Below, in pieces: positions 36,582 to 44,088 of a stretch of 64,000 bases of DNA. Under the pieces are notes generated by a model that saw nothing but the letters and a program-made list of their open reading frames with translations, searched no databases and was not told the DNA's origin. Within the stretch, counting starts at the first letter, position 1. Every line of letters begins with the position of its first letter. The DNA lies in NCBI GenBank assembly GCA_025141015.1, contig CP081098.1, positions 1,308,501 to 1,372,500 on the forward strand, written 5' to 3'. The position numbers and the translations under genes are program-made. The stretch is from Rhodobacteraceae bacterium M382 (GTDB lineage: Bacteria > Pseudomonadota > Alphaproteobacteria > Rhodobacterales > Rhodobacteraceae).

Positions 36582-37922
36582 ATGGGAAAATACAGCGATA
36601 ACCCTGCCGCTGTGGCCGCGTTGGTACAGCCACATCAGGTGCACAAGGATACCTATATCGACGCAGAAATTTATCAGTTGGAGATGCGTCACCTGTTTTC
36701 AAATACGTGGGTTTTTGTCGGTCACGACAGCCAGACCCCGACCAAGGGGGACTACTTTACCACTCAGGTCGGTGATCAGCCTGTGATCATGGTGCGTCAT
36801 TCGGACAATGAAATCCATGTTCTCTATAATCGCTGCCCCCACAAGGGCACCAAGATTGCCATTGATCGCAGCGGCAATACGGGCAAGTTCTTTCGCTGCC
36901 CCTATCATGCGTGGAGCTTCAAGACCAACGGCTGCCTGTTGGCGATCCCGCTAAAGAAGGGCTATGCCCAGACAGAATTCAACGACAGCGAAAGCGCCAA
37001 AGGCATGCAGCCAGTGGGTGCGGTGCACAACCATCGCGGCTTTGTCTTTGCCCGGCTGGCGGTTGAGGGTATTTCGTTCGAGGCGTTCTTTGGCGACAGC
37101 CTCAGCTCGCTCGACAATATGGTGGATCGCAGCCCCGAAGGGCGGCTGGAGGTTGCTGGGCCACCGCTGCGCTATATGCATCAATGCAACTGGAAGATGC
37201 TGGTCGATAACCAGACCGACACCTGCCACCCGATGGTTGCGCATGAAAGCAGCGCGGGCACTGCGGTGAAGTTGTTCGACGCGGCGAATTGGCCCGAGGA
37301 CAAACCCAAACCCGTCGCGATGGAGATCATCGCACCCTTCATGAGCCCTTATGAGTTCTTTGAGGATATGGGCATCCGCACCTGGCCCAATGGTCATGGT
37401 CACACCGGGGTACATCACTCAATCCATTCCGATTACAGCGCCATCCCTGGTTATCACGACGCGATGAATGAAACCTATGGTGCTGAAAAGGCGGCGGAAA
37501 TCCTGGGCGAAAACCGGCATAACACAGTCTATTTCCCCAACATCATGATCAAGGGGCCGATCCAGCAACTGCGCAACTTTATCCCGATGGGACCGGACAA
37601 GACATTGGTGGAAAGCTATATCTATCGCCTGGTCGGCGCGCCCGATCAGCTGCTCGCGCGCACCGCGATGTACAACCGCATGATCAACGCGCCGACGTCG
37701 ATTGTGGGGCATGACGATCTGGAAATGTATGAACGTGCCCAGGAGGGGCTGCATTCGCAAGGCTCGGACTGGATCAACATCCAACGGCTTTACGAGGGTG
37801 AAGAGGATATGAGCGTCGAGGCAGTAGAAAACGGCACCACCGAACGCCAGATGCGCAATCAATTCGATGCCTGGAGCCGCTTCATGACCATGTCCATGCC
37901 CAATTCGGAGGCCGCGGAATGA
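36582..37922 (+). CDS. Rieske non-heme iron oxygenase, large (alpha) subunit
   Basis: 446 residues. The Rieske cluster ligands are C85, H87 (NRCPHKGTKI) and C106, H109 (FRCPYHAWSFK). The catalytic domain has NWKMLVDNQTDTCHPMVAHESS, giving the bridging Asp and the His pair that bind mononuclear iron. With the following beta subunit it forms a ring-hydroxylating oxygenase. Such a pair under a MarR regulator is the core of iad-type auxin degradation loci, where it attacks indole-3-acetate. Here the indole substrate is inferred from the neighbouring genes. Confidence 0.93.
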   Translation: MGKYSDNPAAVAALVQPHQVHKDTYIDAEIYQLEMRHLFSNTWVFVGHDSQTPTKGDYFTTQVGDQPVIMVRHSDNEIHVLYNRCPHKGTKIAIDRSGNTGKFFRCPYHAWSFKTNGCLLAIPLKKGYAQTEFNDSESAKGMQPVGAVHNHRGFVFARLAVEGISFEAFFGDSLSSLDNMVDRSPEGRLEVAGPPLRYMHQCNWKMLVDNQTDTCHPMVAHESSAGTAVKLFDAANWPEDKPKPVAMEIIAPFMSPYEFFEDMGIRTWPNGHGHTGVHHSIHSDYSAIPGYHDAMNETYGAEKAAEILGENRHNTVYFPNIMIKGPIQQLRNFIPMGPDKTLVESYIYRLVGAPDQLLARTAMYNRMINAPTSIVGHDDLEMYERAQEGLHSQGSDWINIQRLYEGEEDMSVEAVENGTTERQMRNQFDAWSRFMTMSMPNSEAAE

Positions 37923-38398
37923 GCATCACGCGCGACGATATCATCGACTTCATCTACGCCGAGGCGCGAATGCTGGACGAGGGGCGGTATTCCGAATGGT
38001 TGGACCTGTGGCTGGAGGACGGGCATTACTGGATGCCATTGGATTACAAACAGGCCGACCCGCATCTGGTGACTTCGCTGCTGTATGAGGACAATTTCAT
38101 GCTGCGGTTGCGGGTTGAACGGCTGAACGGGGAACGCACATTCAGCCAGAAACCCAAAAGCCGCTGTCATCATGTGATCCAGCGTCCATTTGTCGATGAG
38201 TTCGACGTCGAGGCCGGGCATTTCGTGACCAACACGTCAATGCATTATGTAGAAACCCGGCTGGACGAACAATTCCTATTGGCGCTGACCGCCACGCACG
38301 AACTGAAGTTGGTCGACGGTCGGCTTAGGATCGCAAACAAGCGGGTGGATCTTTTGAATTCCGATGCTGCCTTTGGCAACATTCAGCTTCTGCCATGA
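37919..38398 (+). CDS. Rieske oxygenase, small (beta) subunit
   Basis: 159 residues of the NTF2-like beta-subunit family: ITRDDIIDFIYAEARMLDEGRYSEWLDLWLEDGHYWMPLD, and C-terminal NKRVDLLNSDAAFGNIQLLP. It has a structural role in the alpha3beta3 oxygenase. Its ATG overlaps the alpha stop by 4 bp (ATGA), consistent with fixed stoichiometry. Confidence 0.93.
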   Translation: MSITRDDIIDFIYAEARMLDEGRYSEWLDLWLEDGHYWMPLDYKQADPHLVTSLLYEDNFMLRLRVERLNGERTFSQKPKSRCHHVIQRPFVDEFDVEAGHFVTNTSMHYVETRLDEQFLLALTATHELKLVDGRLRIANKRVDLLNSDAAFGNIQLLP

Positions 38399-40023
38399 TG
38401 CCATCTGAAGCACCCAATGTTTACAGGGCGTTGCAGAACGCAGCAGGCCAGTGGCCGGGTCGTCCTTTGCTGAATGTTCTGCCATCCGTGGCGCAGGTCT
38501 ATGATATTGATCCTGAGCAGATTAGTTTCTCTAATGCCTTGGCACGTGTGGACCATTGGGCGGAGCGCCTGCAATCTGCGGGATACACGTCGGGTATGCG
38601 GGTCGCGGTGTTGCTGGAAAACAGGCCGGAATTCTTCTTGCTCTGGCTGGCATTGAACCGGTTAGGTGCGTCGATCGTGCCGATAAACCCGGACTTACGT
38701 GCGGCCGAGCTGGAGTACCTGATCGCCCACGCGGAACCGGCGTTGATTGTGACCATTGCGCCGCGTGTGGCCGAGCTTCAGTTGGCGGCGGACGCGGCAG
38801 AGGTGTCCGTTCAGGCGGTGACGCCAGATGACCGGTTGCCTCGGCCGCGCCGGAAGGCGACGGTTGCAGCACTGACAGAGGACGACATGTCTCGCGAAGC
38901 GGCGGTGCTTTATACCTCGGGCACGACCGGAAACCCAAAAGGCTGTGTGCTGTCCAATTCTTATTTTCTCGAGGTCGCCCGCTGGTACACATCGCTGGGC
39001 GGGATCGTATCTCTGTCAACTGACGGGGAACGTATGATTACCCCTCTGCCTATTTTTCACATGAACGCAATGGCTTATTCTTTTATGGCCATGCTGAGTG
39101 TGGGGGGATGCCTGACCGCATTGGACCGGTTTCACCCTTCGACCTGGTGGCAGGATGTGGCTGACAGTGGTGCCACCTGTCTGCACTACCTGGGCGTGAT
39201 GCCGTCGATGTTGATGGGGGCGGCGCCCGCTCTGCAGGATCGGGCGCATAGGGTGCGGTTTGGCTTTGGCGCAGGCGTTGATCCCAAGTTACAGGCCGCG
39301 TTCGAGGACCGGTTTGGTTTTCCTTTGATGGAGGCCTGGGCGATGACCGAAACCGGGGCTGGCGCGGTGATTTCTGCGCATGAATTGGATCGGTTGATCG
39401 GGCAGTCCGCTTTGGGTCGCGTGCCTGACTGGCTGGACGTCCGATTGATCGACGAAGATGGACGGGATGTGCCTGAGGGCGCGCCGGGAGAGTTGTTGGT
39501 GCGGCGCAAAGGCGATCAGCCGCGCCTTGGGTTTTTCAGCGAATACTACAAGAACCCGTCGGCCACTGCCGAGGCCTGGGAGGGAGGATGGTTTCACACC
39601 GGGGATATCGTGCGCAGGGGCGAGGGGGGCAACATGTTCTTTGTCGACCGGCGCAAGAATGTGATCCGCAGGTCGGGTGAAAACATCGCTGCGGTCGAAG
39701 TGGAATCGATTCTGATGCGCCATCCGCAGGTTCGCGCGGCGGGCGTCGCGGCTGTGCCGGATCCAATCCGGGGGGATGAGGTCTTTGCCTGTCTCTCCGT
39801 CGATGACCCCGCGCCTGAAACCGCGCAGGCCATCACCAAATGGGCGCTGGGCCAAATGGCCTATTACAAGGTGCCGGGGTTCATCGCCTTTGTCGATCAG
39901 CTGCCACTGACCGCCACCCACAAGATTCAACGCAAGGCGCTGAAGGAGCTGGCTTTGCAATTGCGCGACGATACAGCCACAGTGACACTCACCCATCTCA
40001 AGAAAAGGCAGGTCGTCGCATGA
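38395..40023 (+). CDS. AMP-forming acyl-CoA ligase
   Basis: 542 residues. The AMP motif YTSGTTGNPKGCVL, EAWAMTETGAG and GWFHTGDIVRRGEGGNMFFVDRRKNVIRRSGENIAAVEVE are complete, as is the C-terminal lysine in LTATHKIQRKAL. It resembles the crotonobetaine/long-chain-type ligases, not benzoate-CoA ligase. It probably activates the carboxylate left after oxygenation (proposed: dioxindole-3-acetate), making a 3-hydroxyacyl-CoA for the next two proteins. Coupled by ATGA overlaps on both sides. Confidence 0.92.
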   Translation: MMPSEAPNVYRALQNAAGQWPGRPLLNVLPSVAQVYDIDPEQISFSNALARVDHWAERLQSAGYTSGMRVAVLLENRPEFFLLWLALNRLGASIVPINPDLRAAELEYLIAHAEPALIVTIAPRVAELQLAADAAEVSVQAVTPDDRLPRPRRKATVAALTEDDMSREAAVLYTSGTTGNPKGCVLSNSYFLEVARWYTSLGGIVSLSTDGERMITPLPIFHMNAMAYSFMAMLSVGGCLTALDRFHPSTWWQDVADSGATCLHYLGVMPSMLMGAAPALQDRAHRVRFGFGAGVDPKLQAAFEDRFGFPLMEAWAMTETGAGAVISAHELDRLIGQSALGRVPDWLDVRLIDEDGRDVPEGAPGELLVRRKGDQPRLGFFSEYYKNPSATAEAWEGGWFHTGDIVRRGEGGNMFFVDRRKNVIRRSGENIAAVEVESILMRHPQVRAAGVAAVPDPIRGDEVFACLSVDDPAPETAQAITKWALGQMAYYKVPGFIAFVDQLPLTATHKIQRKALKELALQLRDDTATVTLTHLKKRQVVA

Positions 40024-41189
40024 GACCCCGCCAATCCTATGACGGCGTGGCCCTGGTCGCGCCTTTTTCGACGCCGTACCAGCGGTATTCTATTGAAACT
40101 GCCCATTGGTGGATCGCGCGTGCGCTGCGCGGATCATTGCAGGCGGCGGGTTTGAAACCTGCCGATCTGGACGGGTTTTGCGCGGCGTCTTTTACGCTGT
40201 TTCCCGACACGGCGGTGGGGTTGACCCAGCATCTGGGCCTGTGTCCACGTTGGCTGGATCATATCCCGATGGGCGGGGCCTCGGGCGTGGTGGCTTTGCG
40301 CCGGGCGGCGCGCGCGGTGCAGGCAGGGGATGCGGATATCGTGGCCTGCGTGGCGGGGGACACCAACCATATCGACAGTTTCCGCTCGCTGTTATCGTCG
40401 TTCAGCCGGTTCGCGATGGATGCCTCCTATCCTTATGGTTATGGTGGGCCGAATGCGAATTTCGCCTTGTTGACCGACCGCTACATGCAGGAATACGGCG
40501 CAACGCGGGCCGATTTTGGCCGTATCGCTGTGGCTCAGCGGGCCAATGCGCTGAACAATCCAGGCGCAGTGATGAAAAAACTGCTGACGCTGGATCAATA
40601 CCTGGACGCGCGCCCCATCGCCGATCCCATTGCGCTGTTTGACTGTGTCATGCCCTGTGCGGGCGGCGAGGCATTTCTGGTCATGACCGTGGAAGAGGCC
40701 GAGCGGAGAAACCTGCCATATGCCCGCATTGCCGGTGCCATCGAACGTCACAACGCCCATGCAGACGACCCGATCCAATTGCGCGGCGGTTGGACGCTGG
40801 ACATTGATGAACTCTATGCCATGGCCAACAGCGGGCCGGATCAGATGGATCTGGTGCAGACTTATGATGATTATCCGGTGATCTCGATGTTGCAGATCGA
40901 GGACCTTGGATTTTGCGCCAAGGGCGAAGGGCCGGATTTTCTGAAGGACAAGGATATGACCATCACCGGGGATTTCCCGCATAACACCTCTGGCGGGCAG
41001 CTGTCTGCCGGTCAGGCCGGGGCGGCGGGCGGTTTCATCGGGCTGGTCGAAGCGATCCGTCAGGTGACAGGACAGGCCGGGCCGACACAGGTCAAGGGCG
41101 CGAAACGGGCATTGGTGTCTGGTTTTGGCATGATCAACTATGATCGGGGTGTCTGTTCCAGCGCCGCCATTCTGGAGGGCGCGGCATGA
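40020..41189 (+). CDS. Thiolase-fold protein lacking the nucleophilic cysteine; Ltp2-like retro-aldolase candidate
   Basis: 389 residues of the SCPx/Ltp thiolase group (EDLGFCAKGEGPDFL, FPHNTSGGQLSAGQAGAAGGFIGLVEAIRQVTGQA). At the position of the usual Cys-Ala-Ser/Thr-Gly nucleophile it has MGGASG, with G86 in place of cysteine. Proteins of this kind that pair with a DUF35 partner, such as Ltp2 in steroid side-chain degradation, catalyse retro-aldol cleavage of 3-hydroxyacyl-CoA and do not perform thiolysis. The next gene encodes a DUF35 domain, so I infer that chemistry here. Confidence 0.85.
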   Translation: MRPRQSYDGVALVAPFSTPYQRYSIETAHWWIARALRGSLQAAGLKPADLDGFCAASFTLFPDTAVGLTQHLGLCPRWLDHIPMGGASGVVALRRAARAVQAGDADIVACVAGDTNHIDSFRSLLSSFSRFAMDASYPYGYGGPNANFALLTDRYMQEYGATRADFGRIAVAQRANALNNPGAVMKKLLTLDQYLDARPIADPIALFDCVMPCAGGEAFLVMTVEEAERRNLPYARIAGAIERHNAHADDPIQLRGGWTLDIDELYAMANSGPDQMDLVQTYDDYPVISMLQIEDLGFCAKGEGPDFLKDKDMTITGDFPHNTSGGQLSAGQAGAAGGFIGLVEAIRQVTGQAGPTQVKGAKRALVSGFGMINYDRGVCSSAAILEGAA

Positions 41190-42430
41190 CAACGCCTCTG
41201 ACACCTCCGCCAAAGAAGAACCCGCAGAAACGCACGCTCAGCCCGACCCGCCCGCCAGAGATGCGGTCGCGCGCCGCCATGGGGCTGAGCGCAGCAGCGG
41301 CCGAGGGGAGGTTCATGTTGCAGCACTGCGCCGAATGTGGCGCGGTGCAATACCCGCCGCGTGATGCCTGTTGCCAGTGTCTCGGCACGGACCTGCCCTG
41401 GCGCGACACCGCGCCCGAAGGGGAGCTGCTTGCAGAGACCACCATTCGCACCTCGACCAACCTCTATTTCCGCGAACGCGCGCCATGGCGCACGGGATCG
41501 GTGCGGTTGGATGCGGGGCCGGTGATCATTTGCCACGTGCATGGTGATGTGGTGCCCCGGTCGCGGGTGCGGTTGTGGAACCGCCTGGACCGGTCGGGGC
41601 AGGGGGTAATTCTGGCGGTGCCAGAAGAAAGGACACCCAATATGGAAGACGACCCGCAACTGCGCGCGCTGGGCAGCGACCCCAAACACCGCCGGGTGTT
41701 GATCACCGACGGGCGCAACCCGAATACACCGGCGCTGGTCAAGGCGCTGCAACGGGCCGGGGCCAGCATGATTTTTGTCGGGGAAAGCGAAAGCTGGCGA
41801 CCCAATCCGAACCGCGCGGCGCTGGAGGGTGTTGAAATCCTGCCGTTGGACGTGACTGATACGGCGTCGGTCGTGGAGCTGGCCGGTGAGATCGGGGGCA
41901 AGACCGATATCCTGATCAACAACGCCCGTTTCATTCGCCCAGGAGGCGTGATGGGCCGTGGAGACACCGCCTTTGCCCGTGACGAGATGGAAGTGAATTA
42001 CCTTGGCCTCATGCGGCTGGCGCAGGCCTTTGGTCCCGGCATGTGTGCCCGAACGGCTGATGGCGTAAATTCGGCGGTGGCATGGGTTAACATTCTGTCG
42101 GCTCACGCAATCATGCCGACGCCAGATTTCGGCTGTTTCTCTGCGTCCAATGCGGCAGCGCTGAACCTGTCGCAGACATTGCGGGGCGAATTCCGTCGTT
42201 CTGGATTGCGGTTGATGACCGTGTTTGTCGGCCCGACCGAAGATGATTGGCACCAACCACTGCCGCCACCAAAGGTGCTGCCCGATGGCATTGCGCGATC
42301 CGTGGTGCAGGGGTTGCGCGACGGGTTGGAGGATGTTTGGTGCGGTGATGTTGCCAAGGAATTGATCGAACGATTCAGAGCGGGTGCAAAGGTTCTGGAA
42401 CGGGAAATGACCATGGGAGGTCCGGAATGA
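41186..42430 (+). CDS. Fusion of DUF35 zinc-ribbon/OB domain with a catalytically dead SDR domain
   Basis: 414 residues. N-terminal half: a four-cysteine zinc ribbon (C48, C51, C62, C65 in CAECGAVQYPPRDACCQC) and an OB fold ending near VVPRSRVRLWNRL, as in partners of Ltp-type thiolases. C-terminal half (about 165-405): an SDR fold (VLITDGRNPNTPAL, ILINNARF, WVNILSAHA). The catalytic Tyr is F318 and the Lys is N322 (FSASN for YxASK), and the glycine cofactor motif is destroyed. The SDR part is probably structural. ATGA overlaps join it to both neighbours. Confidence 0.85.
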   Translation: MTTPLTPPPKKNPQKRTLSPTRPPEMRSRAAMGLSAAAAEGRFMLQHCAECGAVQYPPRDACCQCLGTDLPWRDTAPEGELLAETTIRTSTNLYFRERAPWRTGSVRLDAGPVIICHVHGDVVPRSRVRLWNRLDRSGQGVILAVPEERTPNMEDDPQLRALGSDPKHRRVLITDGRNPNTPALVKALQRAGASMIFVGESESWRPNPNRAALEGVEILPLDVTDTASVVELAGEIGGKTDILINNARFIRPGGVMGRGDTAFARDEMEVNYLGLMRLAQAFGPGMCARTADGVNSAVAWVNILSAHAIMPTPDFGCFSASNAAALNLSQTLRGEFRRSGLRLMTVFVGPTEDDWHQPLPPPKVLPDGIARSVVQGLRDGLEDVWCGDVAKELIERFRAGAKVLEREMTMGGPE

Positions 42431-43203
42431 GCACCCTAAGCGATCTGGCTGTGAAACTGGCCTCGGGTGATGTGCGCGTGGTCGACCTGACCCACATGTT
42501 GGACCCGGACTTCCCGGTGATCATCCTGCCGCCCGAATTTGGCCAATGCGCCCGATTTCGGATGGAGGAGGTCAGTGCCTATGATCATCGCGGGCCTGCA
42601 TGGAAGTGGCATAATATTTCGATGTCAGAGCATACCGGCACCCATTTTGACGCGCCGGTTCACTGGATATCCGGTCGCGATGTCCCAAATGGCGCGGTGG
42701 ATGAAATTGACCCGGCTGCCTTTGTCGGCTCGGTGGTGGTGATTAATTGCTCTGAGGGTGCCGCAGAGGATGAAGATTTTGAGCTGACACCTGCGGTGAT
42801 CGAAGCCTGGGAGGCGGAGCACGGGCAAATCCCGGCAGGGGCCTGGGTGTTGATGCGCACCGACTGGTCGAAACGGCGCGGGGCCGCGTATCTGAACATG
42901 CGCGATGACGGGGCGCATTCTCCGGGGCCAACGCCCGACGCGATGCGGATGCTGGTGGAACAGCGTGATATTCGCGGGTTTGGCACCGAAACTGTTGGTA
43001 CGGATGCGGGGCAGGGCGCACATTATACGCCGCCATATCCGGCGCACTACATCCTGCATGGGGCAGGGAAATACGGTCTGCAATGTCTGGCCAATCTGGA
43101 TCAATTGCCCGCGACGGGTGCCGTGCTGATGGCTGCACCATTGAAAATCAAAAACGGCACCGGCAGCCCTCTGCGTGTGCTGGCCATGGTGGAGAACACA
43201 TGA
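42427..43203 (+). CDS. Cyclase-family metal hydrolase, isatin-hydrolase-like
   Basis: 258 residues of the kynurenine-formamidase/isatin-hydrolase family. The metal motif HTGTHFDAPVHW supplies H69, H73, D75 and H79, and VVDLTHMLDPDFPVI and VGTDAGQG are also conserved. Isatin hydrolase, described from a marine alphaproteobacterium, opens the isatin lactam to isatinate with manganese. Family members also hydrolyse N-formylkynurenine. With an oxygenase and retro-aldolase upstream and anthraniloyl-CoA genes downstream, isatin is the substrate that fits best. Confidence 0.85.
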   Translation: MSTLSDLAVKLASGDVRVVDLTHMLDPDFPVIILPPEFGQCARFRMEEVSAYDHRGPAWKWHNISMSEHTGTHFDAPVHWISGRDVPNGAVDEIDPAAFVGSVVVINCSEGAAEDEDFELTPAVIEAWEAEHGQIPAGAWVLMRTDWSKRRGAAYLNMRDDGAHSPGPTPDAMRMLVEQRDIRGFGTETVGTDAGQGAHYTPPYPAHYILHGAGKYGLQCLANLDQLPATGAVLMAAPLKIKNGTGSPLRVLAMVENT

Positions 43204-43925
43204 GTTACACAGCGGTTATTACCGGTGCCTCCAAGGGGATTGGTCTGGATCTGGCGCAACGCCTGCTGGAGAAGGGCTATACCGTGATCTCCATCGCGCG
43301 CAATGCGCCCCAGGGGTTCACGCATTCGCAGTTCAATACGGTCACAGCGGATCTGTTGGATGCTGACGCGGTTGCCGGTGCGGCACAACAGATCGCAGCC
43401 GATCACGACGTTTCCCATTTCGTGCATAACGCCGGGCTGATTTGGCCCAATCCGATTGAAGAGGCGAAACCGGATGACCTATTGGGGTTGACCCAGTTGC
43501 ACATGGGATCGGCTCTGACCCTGACGCAGGCGTTTTTGCCTGCGATGAAAGCGCGTCGGTTTGGGCGCATCCTGTTCAACGGGTCGCGGGCGGCGCTGGG
43601 CGTGCCGACACGCACCGCCTATTCCGCGACCAAGGCAGGGATGGTGGGGATGGCGCGGACCTGGGCGCTTGAGCTGGCCCCACATGGAATAACCGTTAAT
43701 GTTGTGGCACCCGGCCCGGTGCAAACCGATAATTTCTGGGGTATCATTCCCAAAGGGTCGAAACGCGAGACGGCATTGGCCGATCGGATTCCCGTGGGCC
43801 GGTTGGGCACAACACGTGATATTTCAAATGCATTCCTTTACTTTTGTGACCCGGAAAACGGATTTGTCACCGGGCAGACATTGTATGTCTGCGGAGGGGC
43901 CAGCGTGTCATCTACCTCATTGTAA
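43200..43925 (+). CDS. Short-chain dehydrogenase/reductase
   Basis: 241 residues with intact TGASKGIGLDLAQRL, HNAGL, NGSRAALG and YSATKAGMVG motifs, so an active NAD(P) oxidoreductase of the FabG-like type. It is last in the run of ATGA-coupled genes. A possible job is to oxidise the dihydrodiol or hydroxy intermediate made by the Rieske enzyme. That assignment is inference; the substrate is not visible from sequence. Confidence 0.9.
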   Translation: MSYTAVITGASKGIGLDLAQRLLEKGYTVISIARNAPQGFTHSQFNTVTADLLDADAVAGAAQQIAADHDVSHFVHNAGLIWPNPIEEAKPDDLLGLTQLHMGSALTLTQAFLPAMKARRFGRILFNGSRAALGVPTRTAYSATKAGMVGMARTWALELAPHGITVNVVAPGPVQTDNFWGIIPKGSKRETALADRIPVGRLGTTRDISNAFLYFCDPENGFVTGQTLYVCGGASVSSTSL

Positions 43926-44009
43926 ACATGCCTGAATCCCGGTTTTCACAGTGTCTGAGCTGGCTCCGGTTTCAGGTGGGTATATCAAGGGAGAGCGAAA
44001 ATGTTTCAG

Positions 44010-44053
44010 GCTTGAAATTTTAAGCTTGAAATGTATTTGACTTGGCCTATCCT
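44010..44053 (+). promoter_or_regulatory. Promoter and candidate operator of the anthraniloyl-CoA operon
   Basis: Direct repeats GCTTGAAAT lie at 44010-44018 and 44024-44032, and between them CTTGAAATTTTAAG (44011-44024) is an imperfect palindrome. TTGAAA (44026-44031) and TATCCT (44048-44053), 16 bp apart, can form -35/-10 elements; TTGACT at 44037 is an alternative -35. The second MarR protein, encoded inside this operon, could act here. The sequence differs from the operator at 35551, so the two operons are likely read by separate regulators. Confidence 0.5.
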
Positions 44054-44088
44054 GTTCCCAACACGGAAAATATTGCGGGAGGATGGTC

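Noticed and set aside
40020-41189. Ordinary degradative acetyl-CoA acetyltransferase
   Set aside because: The nucleophilic cysteine position is glycine, and a DUF35 partner follows, so simple thiolysis is unlikely.
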